64,000 nt of DNA, taken from the NCBI GenBank assembly GCA_018401465.1, contig JAGYKE010000005.1, positions 186,001 through 250,000 on the forward strand, written 5' to 3'. Below the pieces are notes generated by a model. The model was not told the origin of the DNA. It saw only the letters and a program-made list of their open reading frames with translations, and ran no database searches. Numbering within the stretch: the stretch's first letter is position 1; every line of letters starts with the position of its first letter. Of the stretch, positions 37,727 to 50,976 are shown one piece after another. The position numbers and the translations under genes were made by a program. This DNA comes from Aestuariivita sp. Its GTDB lineage: Bacteria > Pseudomonadota > Alphaproteobacteria > Rhodobacterales > Rhodobacteraceae.

Positions 37727-38592
37727 CCTTCCGCACCCGATTCGCCCCGTCTCCTACCGGCCCGCTGCATCTGGGGCACGCCTTTTCCGCGATCCTCGCG
37801 CATGACATGGCGCGCGCGGCGGGCGGCGACTTCCTGCTGCGGATCGAGGATATCGACCGCGACCGGTCCAAACCGGAATGGGAGGCACAGATCCACGACG
37901 ACCTCGCCTGGCTGGGGCTGAGCTGGGAAACGCCGGTGCGGCGGCAATCGGACCATCTTGCCCTGTACGACCGCGCGCTCGACCGTCTTTGGGCGCAGGG
38001 GCTTCTCTATGTCTGCACCTGCAACCGCCGCGATATCCGCGCCGCCGCCAGCGCCCCGCAGGAAGGGGGCGACCCCGCCTTCGGCATCGACGGGCTGATC
38101 TATCCCGGCACCTGCCGCGCCCACCACGACCCCGGCGCGCCTCGCCCCCACGGCGCGGCGCTGCGCCTCGACATGGGCGCGGCGGTCGGGCATCTGAACG
38201 CGCCCAGCCTCAACTTTATTGAAACCGGGCGCGGGCCGCTGGGGGAAACCGGCGACATCGCCTTCGACGCAGGCGATCTTGTCACGCTTGCGGGCGACAT
38301 CGTCCTGTCGCGGCGTGATTTCACGGGCTCCTACCACCTGTCGGTCGTGCTTGACGACGCCGAACAGGGCATCACCCACGTGGTGCGCGGCGAAGACCTG
38401 TTCGACGCGACGCGCCTGCATGTCCTTCTGCAGCGCCTGCTCGGCCTGCCGACACCCGTCTATCACCACCACCGCCTGATCCGCGACGATCAGGGCAAGC
38501 GGCTTGCCAAACGCGACGACGCGCGCGCCATTGCCACCTACCGCGCAGAAGGCGTCGGTCCGCAGGATATCCGGGCGATGGTCGGGCTCTGA
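37723..38592 (+). CDS. gluQ: Glutamyl-queuosine tRNA(Asp) synthetase
   Basis: A truncated glutamyl-tRNA synthetase-like enzyme that attaches Glu to queuosine-34 of tRNA-Asp. The 289-aa protein has the HIGH equivalent PTGPLHLGHA and zinc ligands in VCTCNRRD and YPGTCRAH. The KMSKS-like site is degenerate (GKRLAKRDD). The anticodon-binding domain of true GluRS is absent, consistent with GluQRS. GTG 37723 overlaps the methyltransferase stop. Confidence 0.92.
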   Translation: MTFRTRFAPSPTGPLHLGHAFSAILAHDMARAAGGDFLLRIEDIDRDRSKPEWEAQIHDDLAWLGLSWETPVRRQSDHLALYDRALDRLWAQGLLYVCTCNRRDIRAAASAPQEGGDPAFGIDGLIYPGTCRAHHDPGAPRPHGAALRLDMGAAVGHLNAPSLNFIETGRGPLGETGDIAFDAGDLVTLAGDIVLSRRDFTGSYHLSVVLDDAEQGITHVVRGEDLFDATRLHVLLQRLLGLPTPVYHHHRLIRDDQGKRLAKRDDARAIATYRAEGVGPQDIRAMVGL

Positions 38593-38639
38593 CCTGCTGC
38601 TTCTTCTCGTCACAAATACGCAAATCCCGACCGGGATGA

Positions 38640-38999
38640 TCACGCCCCGGGTTGCATCAGCTCGACTTCCTCACCGCCCCGGATCGCGGTGTAGAAGCAG
38701 GTGCGCCGGTTGGTGTGGCAGGCAGGCCCGGTCTGGCGCACCACGGCCAGCAGGCAGTCGCGGTCGCAATCGACGCGCAGCTCCACCAACTCCTGCACAT
38801 GGCCCGAGCTTTCGCCCTTGACCCAGAACGCCGCGCGCGACCGCGACCAATAGGTGACGCGACCCGTGGCCAGCGTGCGGGCCACCGCATCCGCATTCAT
38901 CCACGCCATCATCAGCACCTCGCCAGTCCCTTCGTCCTGGGCGATGCAGGGGATCAGCCCCGCCGCGTCATATCGCAGGGTGGTCGGGTCGAAGGCCAT
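38640..38999 (-). CDS. hisI: Phosphoribosyl-AMP cyclohydrolase
   Basis: Opens the purine ring of PR-AMP in histidine synthesis. The 119-aa protein has VTYWSRSRAAFWVKGESSGH, the metal and substrate motif VELRVDCDRDCLLAVV, and TGPACHTNRRTCF with the zinc ligands, all in order. ATG 38999 gives MAFDPTTLRYD; an upstream ATG 39017 adds six residues and is possible. hisE is not fused and not nearby. Convergent with gluQ. Confidence 0.95.
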   Translation of the reverse strand: MAFDPTTLRYDAAGLIPCIAQDEGTGEVLMMAWMNADAVARTLATGRVTYWSRSRAAFWVKGESSGHVQELVELRVDCDRDCLLAVVRQTGPACHTNRRTCFYTAIRGGEEVELMQPGA

Positions 39000-39065
39000 A
39001 ACGAAAACCTTTTGCAATGAAGCGGCACTTGCCTATCTATTGGGTCGGGCCGCGAAGGGAAAGCC

Positions 39066-39518
39066 ATGTCCGCCGATACCGACCTGATCAAGCTCTATTC
39101 CGCGAAGATCCTCGGCCTTGCGGCGGATATCCCGCATCTTGGCCGGCTGGACGCGCCCGATGCCAGCGTCAAGCGCCGCTCGCCGCTGTGCGGGTCGACC
39201 GTGACGGTGGACCTGACCGTGCGCGAGGGCCGCGTCACGGGGTACGGGCAGGATGTGAAGGCCTGCGCGCTGGGTCAGGCGGCGGCGTCGGTTGTGGCGG
39301 GCGCGATCATCGGCACGACGCGCGCCCAGATCGAGACCGCGCGCGACCAGCTGCGCGCCATGCTGAAGGAAGGCGGCCCCGTCCCCGAGGCGCCCTTCGA
39401 CGGGCTGGAAGTCCTTCTGCCCGCGCGCGACTACAAGAACCGGCATGCCTCGATCCTTCTCGCGATCGAAGCGGCGGCCGAAGCGATAGCGCAGGCCGAC
39501 GCCGCGCATTGCGCCTGA
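39066..39518 (+). CDS. NifU/IscU-like iron-sulfur cluster scaffold protein
   Basis: A 150-aa protein of the NifU N-terminal/SufU-IscU fold. Cysteines C42 (SPLCGSTV) and C67 (KACALGQAAAS) sit at scaffold-ligand positions, with C149 near the end. It has an unusually short N-terminus and lacks the usual Cys-His spacing of IscU, so cluster assembly is an inference from fold. It is divergent from hisI (66 nt) and stands alone. In related genomes it is annotated as an iron-sulfur cluster assembly scaffold. Confidence 0.7.
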   Translation: MSADTDLIKLYSAKILGLAADIPHLGRLDAPDASVKRRSPLCGSTVTVDLTVREGRVTGYGQDVKACALGQAAASVVAGAIIGTTRAQIETARDQLRAMLKEGGPVPEAPFDGLEVLLPARDYKNRHASILLAIEAAAEAIAQADAAHCA

Positions 39519-39534
39519 TCCCGGCATACTGATC

Positions 39535-39572
39535 AAAAAAAACCGCCGCGCATCCCGGGTGGATGGCGGCGG
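39535..39572 (-). terminator. Strong rho-independent terminator, minus strand
   Basis: On the minus strand the stem CCGCCGCCATCC / GGATGCGCGGCGG (39572-39543, with a small mismatch and loop ACCCG) is followed by eight T (39542-39535). It would end transcripts coming from the small gene at 39705-39827 and, by read-through, recG. Confidence 0.85.
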
Positions 39573-39704
39573 CAGGTCTAGGCTCGCGTATGGTGGCCCG
39601 GGGTGCAGTCGGTTCCGGCCGGAGGTATCGGGACAGAAAATCCTCTGGCAGCTGTTGGGGACAGGTGGAACCGCCCCGGGCCATACGCGCGCAGGCAGAA
39701 ACGG

Positions 39705-39827
39705 TCAGACGATCCCGGGCAGGAACAGCCCGCCCACAAGGATCACGCCAAGGGCGGCGGCACCTGCCAGATCCTGCAGCAGGTTCGGTTGGGTGCGGTG
39801 CAGAACATCCTTGAGATCGCGGAGCAT
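39705..39827 (-). CDS. 40-aa single-helix membrane protein
   Basis: A short ORF read leftwards from ATG 39827 with AAGGACTTGCCC before it: M-L-R-D-L-K-D-V-L-H-R-T-Q, then a hydrophobic helix LAGAAALGVILVGGLFLP (about 21-38), ending IV. The amphipathic head plus one transmembrane helix, the good ribosome-binding site and a downstream strong terminator on the same strand support a real gene. Function unknown. It lies after recG on the same strand. Confidence 0.6.
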   Translation of the reverse strand: MLRDLKDVLHRTQPNLLQDLAGAAALGVILVGGLFLPGIV

Positions 39828-39930
39828 CGGGCAAGTCCTTCGTCAGTAGAGTTGCCTCTTTGTTCTCACAATCAATCCCACCTGTAAAGAACTTTTTAAG
39901 AACATTTGAGAACATTCCGGAATGTTCCGC

Positions 39931-44530
<4,600 letters not shown>

Positions 44531-45247
44531 TCACGCGCCGACGGCCATCTTCCGGCCCCGGCCCGCGCCGCTTTCAGGGTCGCGCAGGACATAGCCGCGG
44601 CCCCAGACTGTCTCGATATAGCTCTCGCCTCCGGTGGCGAGGCTGAGCTTCTTGCGCAGCTTGCAGATGAAGACGTCGATGATCTTGAGTTCCGGTTCGT
44701 CCATGCCCCCGTAGAGGTGGTTCAGGAACATCTCTTTCGTGAGCGTCGTACCCTTGCGCAACGACAGCAGTTCCAGCATCTGGTATTCCTTGCCCGTCAG
44801 ATGCACCGCCGCGCCATCCGCCGACACCGTCTTGGCGTCGAGGTTCACGGCGATCCGGCCGGTCTGGATCACCGATTGCGAATGCCCCTTCGACCGGCGG
44901 ATGATCGCATGGATGCGCGCCACGAGTTCTTCGCGGTGGAACGGCTTGGTCATGTAGTCGTCCGCGCCGAAGCCGAAGCCGCGCAGCTTGGCGTCGGTGT
45001 CGTTTTCCCCCGACAGGATCAGGATCGGCGTCTGCACCCGGGCCAGGCGCAGCTGGCGCAGCACGTCATGACCCGTCATGTCCGGCAGGTTCAGGTCGAG
45101 AAGGATCAGGTCGTAATCATAAAGCTTGGCCAGATCGATGCCTTCCTCGCCCAGATCGGTGCAGTAGACGTTCAGGTTCGCGTGGGTGAGCATCATCTCG
45201 ATGCTTTTGGACGTGGTCGGATCGTCTTCCACAAGAAGAATGCGCAT
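44531..45247 (-). CDS. ctrA: Cell-cycle response regulator CtrA
   Basis: A master OmpR-type regulator of cell cycle, motility and gene-transfer functions in alphaproteobacteria. The 238-aa protein has the receiver domain with phospho-acceptor D51 ([13 protein letters not shown]), acid pocket VEDDP, K101 (MTKPFH), and a winged-helix output with [12 protein letters not shown] and GRGYVLRDP. The C-terminus MAVGA ends in Gly-Ala rather than the Ala-Ala of Caulobacter. A one-mismatch CtrA site lies 65-80 nt before the ATG, suggesting autoregulation. sciP lies directly upstream on the same strand. Confidence 0.95.
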   Translation of the reverse strand: MRILLVEDDPTTSKSIEMMLTHANLNVYCTDLGEEGIDLAKLYDYDLILLDLNLPDMTGHDVLRQLRLARVQTPILILSGENDTDAKLRGFGFGADDYMTKPFHREELVARIHAIIRRSKGHSQSVIQTGRIAVNLDAKTVSADGAAVHLTGKEYQMLELLSLRKGTTLTKEMFLNHLYGGMDEPELKIIDVFICKLRKKLSLATGGESYIETVWGRGYVLRDPESGAGRGRKMAVGA

Positions 45248-45311
45248 TCTGCTGTTTCCCCATCTTCAGCTTCGGCCGCGTTGGATCGAGTCGGACTTTG
45301 ACGTCGAAAGG

Positions 45312-45327
45312 TTAACTGCACGTTACC
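45312..45327. promoter_or_regulatory. CtrA-like binding site upstream of ctrA
   Basis: TTAACTGCACGTTACC matches TTAAC-N5-GTTAAC with one mismatch and lies between sciP and ctrA, 65 nt before the ctrA ATG. It fits direct autoregulation. Confidence 0.6.
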
Positions 45328-45353
45328 GCTGTTGGAATTGTGCCATATACAAT

Positions 45354-45632
45354 CTAAGGTTGTATATATCTTTTCAGATGGGTGGCCTTCAGCGCCCCTT
45401 CCCCGTGATCTGCGACGGCGGCGACCCAAGACAGGAACTCCTCCTCCGACAAGCCGTAGCGGCACAGCGCCTCGTCCTGCGTGATCAGGCCGTAAAGCAC
45501 CCCGCGCACCACCTGCGCCTTGCGCGAGGCGACCCAGCGCGTCGTGGTCGCCGGGGGCAGGTCGCCCTGCGTCATCCTGCGTCCGTCGGGCAGGTGCGCA
45601 ATCCGCGCGCCGTTGATTTTCTTCAGATACAT
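45354..45632 (-). CDS. sciP: DUF1153 protein, SciP orthologue (CtrA activity inhibitor)
   Basis: A 92-aa helical protein of the DUF1153 family. SciP in Caulobacter binds CtrA and prevents it from recruiting RNA polymerase. The HTH-like region [20 protein letters not shown] and [16 protein letters not shown] are characteristic. It lies 106 nt upstream of ctrA in the same direction, placing inhibitor and target together. ATG 45632. Orthology is by family and location, not by alignment. Confidence 0.88.
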   Translation of the reverse strand: MYLKKINGARIAHLPDGRRMTQGDLPPATTTRWVASRKAQVVRGVLYGLITQDEALCRYGLSEEEFLSWVAAVADHGEGALKATHLKRYIQP

Positions 45633-45781
45633 CGCTGTCCGCCGAGGCCGTTTGTGCCGTGTCGGAGCGAACCTTTGGCGAACAGGGCTTAACGCCGGGT
45701 GAAACCGGTGCGCGATCGCGGCTTGAGACTGCGTCGGATTTTCCTATATTCCGCCAGAACCCCAGACGGACCTGTCCCCCG

Positions 45782-46924
45782 ATGCCCCTTGACCGCCCCG
45801 CCCTCAATTCGCTCGGCTTCGCCAAGCCGCCGGCCGAGACGCGCGTGGTCGTGGCCATGTCGGGGGGCGTCGACAGTTCCGTCGTGGCCGCGATGCTGGC
45901 GGAAGAAGGCTATGACGTCGTGGGCGTCACGCTGCAGCTTTACGATCACGGCGCGGCGCTGGCCAAGAAGGGGGCGTGCTGCGCAGGCCTCGACATTCAC
46001 GACGCCCGCCGCGTGGCCGAAACGCGCGGCTTTCCGCATTACGTGCTCGATTACGAGAACATCTTCCGCGACGCGGTGATCGAGGATTTCGCAGACAGCT
46101 ATCTGGCGGGCGCGACGCCCGTGCCCTGCATCCGTTGCAACGAACGGGTCAAGTTCAAGGACCTGCTCCAGACCGCGCGCGATCTCGATGCCGATTGCAT
46201 GGCGACGGGGCATTATATCCAGCGCAAGGACGGCCCGACCGGGCCCGAGCTTCATTGCGCGGCGGACGCCAACCGCGACCAGTCCTATTTCCTGTTCTCG
46301 ACCACGCCGGAACAGCTTTCGTTCCTGCGCTTTCCGCTCGGACACCTGCCGTCGAAGGACGCGACCCGCGCGCTGGCCGCGCAATACGGGCTGGCCGTTG
46401 CGGACAAGCCCGACAGCCAGGACATCTGCTTCGTGCCCAACGGCGATTACGCGGCGGTGATCGAGAAACTACGCCCCGGCGCGGGTGAACCCGGTGAGAT
46501 CGTGCATGCCGATGGCCGGGTTCTGGGCCGGCACGACGGCGTGATCCATTACACGATCGGCCAGCGGCGCGGCCTCGGCATCGGGGGCTTGAGCGAGCCG
46601 CATTATGTGACCGCGCTCGACGTCGATGCAAAACGCGTGACCGTCGGCCCGAAAGAGCTGCTGGCCACCCGCACCGTCCCGGTGCGCGAGGTCAACTGGC
46701 TGGGCGATGCGCCCTTCGACAGCCGGGCGGAATGGCCTGTCTCGGTCAAGGTCCGCTCCACCCGCCCCCCGCGCGAGGCGATCTTGCGCCCTCTCTCGCC
46801 CACCGAGGCGGAGGTGGAGCTTCTGAACCCCGAAGAGGGCGTGTCGCCCGGGCAGGCCTGCGTCTTCTACGAGACGGGCGGCACGCGGGTGCTGGGCGGC
46901 GGCTGGATCTGGAAAGGTCGCTGA
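45782..46924 (+). CDS. mnmA: tRNA 2-thiouridine(34) synthase MnmA
   Basis: Transfers sulfur to U34 of tRNA-Lys, -Glu and -Gln. The 380-aa protein has the PP-loop [12 protein letters not shown] (25-36) and catalytic C119 in [10 protein letters not shown]. The persulfide partner is C216 in [15 protein letters not shown]-terminal beta-barrel has [12 protein letters not shown] and [12 protein letters not shown]. The start is ATG 45782; the frame to 45659 is rejected for lack of homology. It is divergent from sciP. A dispersed repeat follows the stop. Confidence 0.95.
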   Translation: MPLDRPALNSLGFAKPPAETRVVVAMSGGVDSSVVAAMLAEEGYDVVGVTLQLYDHGAALAKKGACCAGLDIHDARRVAETRGFPHYVLDYENIFRDAVIEDFADSYLAGATPVPCIRCNERVKFKDLLQTARDLDADCMATGHYIQRKDGPTGPELHCAADANRDQSYFLFSTTPEQLSFLRFPLGHLPSKDATRALAAQYGLAVADKPDSQDICFVPNGDYAAVIEKLRPGAGEPGEIVHADGRVLGRHDGVIHYTIGQRRGLGIGGLSEPHYVTALDVDAKRVTVGPKELLATRTVPVREVNWLGDAPFDSRAEWPVSVKVRSTRPPREAILRPLSPTEAEVELLNPEEGVSPGQACVFYETGGTRVLGGGWIWKGR

Positions 46925-46987
46925 GGGGGCTCTGCCCCCTCGCCCCTTGCGGGGCTCACCCTCGGGATATTTGTGAACCCGAAGAAG
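46925..46987 (+). repeat. Dispersed intergenic repeat, copy A
   Basis: Directly after mnmA: hairpin GGGGGC-TCT-GCCCCC (46925-46939), a second hairpin GCCCC-TTGC-GGGGC (46942-46955) and the tail CGGGATATTTGTGAACCC followed by GAAGAAG (46963-46987). The 25-nt tail is identical in copy B at 62897-62946. It may double as a terminator for mnmA. Confidence 0.7.
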
Positions 46988-47001
46988 CAGGGCGCGAGGG
47001 T

Positions 47002-48156
47002 CTAGCCCAGGCCGAGGCCCTTGAGCACGGCGCGGGCGGCGCGAAGCCCCGGGTCTTCGCCGCCCTGCCCCAGACGCTCCATCGTCAGGCCCATGGCCTC
47101 GATCTGCGCCTGGCGGTCGGCGGCGACGCGGGCGAGGTCATGGGCGAGGTTCGCTCCGGTGCAGTCCGGCCCGAAGCGTTCGGGCACCACGCGGGTGTCG
47201 GAGACGAGATTGACGAGCGTCCCCGTATCCACCCGCATCATGCGTTTCAGGATCATCCATGTGATGGGCGAGAAGCGGTATCCGATCACCATGGGCGTGC
47301 GCGCCGCCGCGAGTTCGAGCGAGACCGTCCCCGACGCGGCCAGCGCGAGGGTTGCGGCGCCGAAGGCCTCGCGCTTGAGCCGGGCGGCGTCGGGTGTCGT
47401 GGCGGCGTCGATGACCACCGGGTCCCCCGGCCAATCCGCGACAAGGCTGCGCACCAGCCCGGCCACCGCCCCGGGCGCGGGGATCACCACGCGCATGGGC
47501 CGGTCTGACAGGAAGATCCGCAGCGCCTCACCAAAGGGATCCGCAAGGCGCGTCACCTCGCCCCGGCGCGATCCTGGCAGGACAAGGAGGAGATCGGCCT
47601 GCCCCAGCCCGAAGGTCTGCCGCAGCAGCGCCTGATCTTCGGCGGAAGGCAGCGGTTCGGCCACGACCGGATGGCCCACGAAATCGCAGTCCATGCCTGC
47701 GGCCGTCATATAGGGCGGCTCGAACGGGAAAAGGGCCAGCACGTGATCGACGACGCGCGCCATCTTGGCGGCGCGGCCCGGCCGCCAGGCCCAGACGGTG
47801 GGCGCGACGTAATGCACGATGCGCAAGGATGGCCGCGCCGCTTTCACGATCTTCGCCACCCGCAGGCAGAAATCCGGGCTGTCGATGGTGATGAGCACGT
47901 CCGGGTCGGCGGCGATCACCGCTTCGGCCGCCTGCCGGATGCGCGCCTTCAGGTCGAAATAGCGCGGCAGGATCTCGGCCAGACCCATGACGCTGAGCGT
48001 CTCCATCGGGAAGAGGCTGGTGAGCCCGCGAGCCTGCATCTCGGCCCCGCCGATGCCCTCATAGGTGATGCCCGGCTGAAGGCGTTGCAGCCCCGCCATA
48101 AGTGCGCCGCCCAGACGGTCGCCCGACACCTCGCCCGCAATGAGGAAGGCGCGCAT
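47002..48156 (-). CDS. lpxB: Lipid-A-disaccharide synthase
   Basis: Joins UDP-2,3-diacylglucosamine to lipid X, forming the lipid A disaccharide. The 384-aa GT19 protein has IAGEVSGDRLGG (N-terminal), the APTVWAWRPGRA motif, LPGSRRGEV and LAASGTVSLELA. The family motif CEVSGD is here GEVSGD. ATG 48156 overlaps the lpxI stop by 1 nt. It is the last gene of the long minus-strand envelope block; the convergent mnmA and repeat A follow. Confidence 0.95.
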   Translation of the reverse strand: MRAFLIAGEVSGDRLGGALMAGLQRLQPGITYEGIGGAEMQARGLTSLFPMETLSVMGLAEILPRYFDLKARIRQAAEAVIAADPDVLITIDSPDFCLRVAKIVKAARPSLRIVHYVAPTVWAWRPGRAAKMARVVDHVLALFPFEPPYMTAAGMDCDFVGHPVVAEPLPSAEDQALLRQTFGLGQADLLLVLPGSRRGEVTRLADPFGEALRIFLSDRPMRVVIPAPGAVAGLVRSLVADWPGDPVVIDAATTPDAARLKREAFGAATLALAASGTVSLELAAARTPMVIGYRFSPITWMILKRMMRVDTGTLVNLVSDTRVVPERFGPDCTGANLAHDLARVAADRQAQIEAMGLTMERLGQGGEDPGLRAARAVLKGLGLG

Positions 48157-49064
48157 CAGGCGATGTCCCGGATGGTCAGGAAGAGCCCCGCGCGGTCGCA
48201 TTCGGCGACCGTGGCGGCGGGATCGAGCACGATGACACCCCCCGCCGCGACGGCGATGCCGCGCAGCCCCGCGCGGGCGGCGGCGCGGGCGGTTCCGGGG
48301 CCGATCGTGGGCAGATCGGCGCGGCGGTCCTGACCGGGTTTCGGCCCTTTCCAGAGCGTGCCTCCGGCGCCCTGCGTCGCGGGGCGCGGCGCCTCGGGGC
48401 CGGACAGCCAGTCGGCCGCGTCGCCCAGGATGTCACCGACCGTATCGATGGCCCAGCTGAAGGGATCGTCGGCTTCAGTCCCCGGGGTCACGGCGGGCCG
48501 CCCGAGGCGGTCGAGCATCGCGTCGGTGCCGTCGGGGCCTTCGCGGTCAAGGACACGGTCGCCTGCCAGCACGCAGGCCTGCCCTTCGTCACGCGCGGCC
48601 ATGTCGGCAAGAACCTGCGCGGCGCGGGCGGCTTCCTGCGCCATGCGGTCATGGGGTTTTGCCCGGGTCGGCGTGCCCGGCGGCGGCAGGAGGGCGGGCG
48701 CGGCCTCGTGCGCGCCGATGACCGTCAGGCCTGCCGTCTCGAACGCGCCGATCACGGCGCGCAGCGCCCCGTCGTCACCGGGGGCCAGCGCGCGCTGCAG
48801 CACCGGCACCAGCGGCAGCGTCGCCGCATCGATCAGGGCAAAGTCGATCTGAGGTCGGCTCACCGCGCCGCAGAGGCAGACCCGGGTCACCCCACGCGCC
48901 TTCAGATCAGCGATGAGGCTGCCCAGTTGTTCCAGCCGGAAGGTGATGTCGGGGTCGAGCCCCCCGGGCGGGTTCCCCTGCAGCGCGCAGACCAGTGGGC
49001 GGGCATACTGCGCCGCCGCCACCGCCGCGGGCAACGCGCCGCGTCCTGCGATCAGCGCCAGCAT
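48156..49064 (-). CDS. lpxI: UDP-2,3-diacylglucosamine pyrophosphatase LpxI
   Basis: Hydrolyses UDP-2,3-diacylglucosamine to lipid X; alphaproteobacteria use LpxI in place of LpxH. The 302-aa protein has a start of LALIAGRGALPA, the CLCGAVSRPQID segment, GQACVLAGDRVLDREGPDGTDAM and [28 protein letters not shown], matching LpxI features. ATG 49064 is 10 nt after lpxA. It ends 1 nt into lpxB. Confidence 0.9.
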   Translation of the reverse strand: MLALIAGRGALPAAVAAAQYARPLVCALQGNPPGGLDPDITFRLEQLGSLIADLKARGVTRVCLCGAVSRPQIDFALIDAATLPLVPVLQRALAPGDDGALRAVIGAFETAGLTVIGAHEAAPALLPPPGTPTRAKPHDRMAQEAARAAQVLADMAARDEGQACVLAGDRVLDREGPDGTDAMLDRLGRPAVTPGTEADDPFSWAIDTVGDILGDAADWLSGPEAPRPATQGAGGTLWKGPKPGQDRRADLPTIGPGTARAAARAGLRGIAVAAGGVIVLDPAATVAECDRAGLFLTIRDIA

Positions 49065-49074
49065 CGCGCGCCCC

Positions 49075-49863
49075 TCAGCCCGGGGTCAGGAAGGACCGGT
49101 CGCTGTCGCCAAGCACGAAGCGCACGATATCCTGCACATAGGGGCTGTCGTTTTCTTCGCCCATGCGGCGGGCGCGGTCCTGGAAGGTGCCTTCGCCCTG
49201 CGCCAGCATCTGGAAGGCGGCGCGCAGCGCGGTGATGTCGGACCGCGCCACGCCGCGCCGCTTCAGCCCGACAAGGTTCAGCCCGTCAAGTTCGCCCCGC
49301 GGTGCCTGCACAAGCCCATAGGGGATCACGTCGTTGGTCACCATGGTCACCGCGCCGATGATGGCGCCGCGCCCGATGCGCACGAACTGGTGCACGCCCG
49401 ACAGCCCGCCCACGATCACGTCGTCTTCCAGCACACAATGCCCGGCGATGGCGGCGGAATTCACTACGATCACCCGGTCGCCCACCTGCGTGTCATGCGC
49501 GATGTGGCAGCCTGCCATGAAGAGGCAATCATCGCCGATGCGCGTCACGCCGCCGCCACCTTCGGTGCCGCCGTTCATGGTCACATGTTCGCGGATGCGG
49601 TTGCGGCGGCCGATGACAAGGCGGCTGTCCTCGCCCTTGTATTTCAGGTCCTGCGGCACTTCGCCGATGACGGCGAACGAGAAGATCACCGTGTCCTCGC
49701 CCACCTGCGTGTCGCCGGTGACGATCGCGTGGGACTTGAGTTCGACCCGGTCGCCCAGCACGACCCCGGCGCCCACCACGCAGAAGGGGCCTATGCGGAC
49801 CCCCTCGCCCAGACGCGCGCCGGTCTCGATCACGGCGCTGGGATGGATCAGGGGCGCGGTCAT
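49075..49863 (-). CDS. lpxA: UDP-N-acetylglucosamine acyltransferase
   Basis: Adds a 3-hydroxyacyl chain to UDP-GlcNAc, the first lipid A step. The 262-aa protein is a left-handed beta-helix with hexapeptide repeats from residue 1 to about 190. The catalytic His is at 123 in [12 protein letters not shown], and the C-terminal [13 protein letters not shown] helix is conserved. Acyl chain length cannot be read by eye. Its ATG overlaps the fabZ stop by 4 nt. Confidence 0.95.
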   Translation of the reverse strand: MTAPLIHPSAVIETGARLGEGVRIGPFCVVGAGVVLGDRVELKSHAIVTGDTQVGEDTVIFSFAVIGEVPQDLKYKGEDSRLVIGRRNRIREHVTMNGGTEGGGGVTRIGDDCLFMAGCHIAHDTQVGDRVIVVNSAAIAGHCVLEDDVIVGGLSGVHQFVRIGRGAIIGAVTMVTNDVIPYGLVQAPRGELDGLNLVGLKRRGVARSDITALRAAFQMLAQGEGTFQDRARRMGEENDSPYVQDIVRFVLGDSDRSFLTPG

Positions 49864-50324
49864 GCGGCGGGCATGTCCATCATGGCGGTGAATTCCGCCT
49901 CGGCCGCCATTTCACCCTCGACGGTGGCGACGCCCGCAAAACGCCAGACCTTGCCGCCGGGGCGGCCTCGCAGCGTCGTCAGCTTCATCTCGAGCACGTC
50001 GCCCGGGACCACCATGCGGCGGAACTTGCAGCCGTCGATGGCCATGAAATAGACCTTCAGCTCGCGGTCGGCATAGCCCAGCGCGACGCCCACCATGACT
50101 GCGGCGGTCTGGGCCATCGCCTCGACGATGGTGACGCCGGGCATGATGGGCCGCCCGGGGAAATGGCCCTGAAAGTGCGGCTCATTGACAGTGACGTTCT
50201 TGATCCCGCGCGCCGACTGATAGCCGTCGATGTCGACCACCTTGTCGACCAGAAGGAACGGATAGCGGTGCGGGATGATCCGCTGGATCAGGCTGATGTC
50301 GGCGGAGGTGGGATGGTTGGTCAT
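49860..50324 (-). CDS. fabZ: 3-hydroxyacyl-[acyl-carrier-protein] dehydratase FabZ
   Basis: Dehydrates 3-hydroxyacyl-ACP in fatty-acid synthesis, competing with LpxA for substrate. The 154-aa hotdog protein has [12 protein letters not shown], catalytic His in [16 protein letters not shown], and Glu in [12 protein letters not shown] 50324 gives a length usual for FabZ; the frame to 50384 has no extra support. Located between skp and lpxA; no lpxD lies in between. Confidence 0.95.
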   Translation of the reverse strand: MTNHPTSADISLIQRIIPHRYPFLLVDKVVDIDGYQSARGIKNVTVNEPHFQGHFPGRPIMPGVTIVEAMAQTAAVMVGVALGYADRELKVYFMAIDGCKFRRMVVPGDVLEMKLTTLRGRPGGKVWRFAGVATVEGEMAAEAEFTAMMDMPAA

Positions 50325-50399
50325 CGGGGGCCTTTTTCCATTCGGGCTCTGGCCGTCACTACCAAGCCCCCGGCACGGGAGCAAGGCGCGACCGCGGGA

Positions 50400-50969
50400 T
50401 CAGTCCGGCCGGTCGGGCCCAAGCTCCGATCCGTCGCCAATGGCGGCGTCGATCATGCCGATGGCAAGATCGGTGATGTCGGTGGCATTGGCGCTCAGAA
50501 AGACGCTCGTGCGTTCGAGGATGACCGAGGCGCCCGCCTCGCGCATCAGCTGTTCGAGCACCGGCGCAGCCACCTGCAGAAAGGCGACGCGGTCCGCTTC
50601 GCTGCGCCGGGTGAGGTCGCGGGCCTTCGCATCCTGAGTGCGGCGGATATCGCGCACCTTGGCGTCGAATGCATCGGCGAGGGCACGGAACGCCTCGGGC
50701 GCCATGTCGGCGCGCCGTGCGGTGAGGTCGCGTTCCTCGGTGGTGAGTTCCGCCTCGATCCGGCGGTTCTCGGCCGACAGGACCGCCGTCTCGGCCTCGA
50801 TCTCGCGGGCGATGCGCTGACCGAACTGCGACTGGGCGAACAGCCGTTCGGATTCGATGGTGAGGATCGGGCTTTCGGGCAGGCCCAGTTGCTGGGCCGT
50901 GCCCGGAATGGCGGCAGCGGACAGAGCCGCGGCGAAAGCGGCGATCAGGCCGCGCCGACCCACCCGCAT
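50400..50969 (-). CDS. Skp/OmpH-family periplasmic chaperone
   Basis: A 189-aa periplasmic protein with signal peptide (AAFAAALSAAAIPGTAQ). The mature part is a long helical coiled-coil (about 50-140) as in Skp, which holds unfolded outer-membrane proteins for BamA. The pattern ESERLFAQSQFGQRI is the family start. ATG 50969 lies 7 nt after the bamA stop; the frame to 51107 overlaps bamA. Its tail ends IGMIDAAIGDGSELG. Confidence 0.82.
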   Translation of the reverse strand: MRVGRRGLIAAFAAALSAAAIPGTAQQLGLPESPILTIESERLFAQSQFGQRIAREIEAETAVLSAENRRIEAELTTEERDLTARRADMAPEAFRALADAFDAKVRDIRRTQDAKARDLTRRSEADRVAFLQVAAPVLEQLMREAGASVILERTSVFLSANATDITDLAIGMIDAAIGDGSELGPDRPD

Positions 50970-50976
50970 GACGCGG

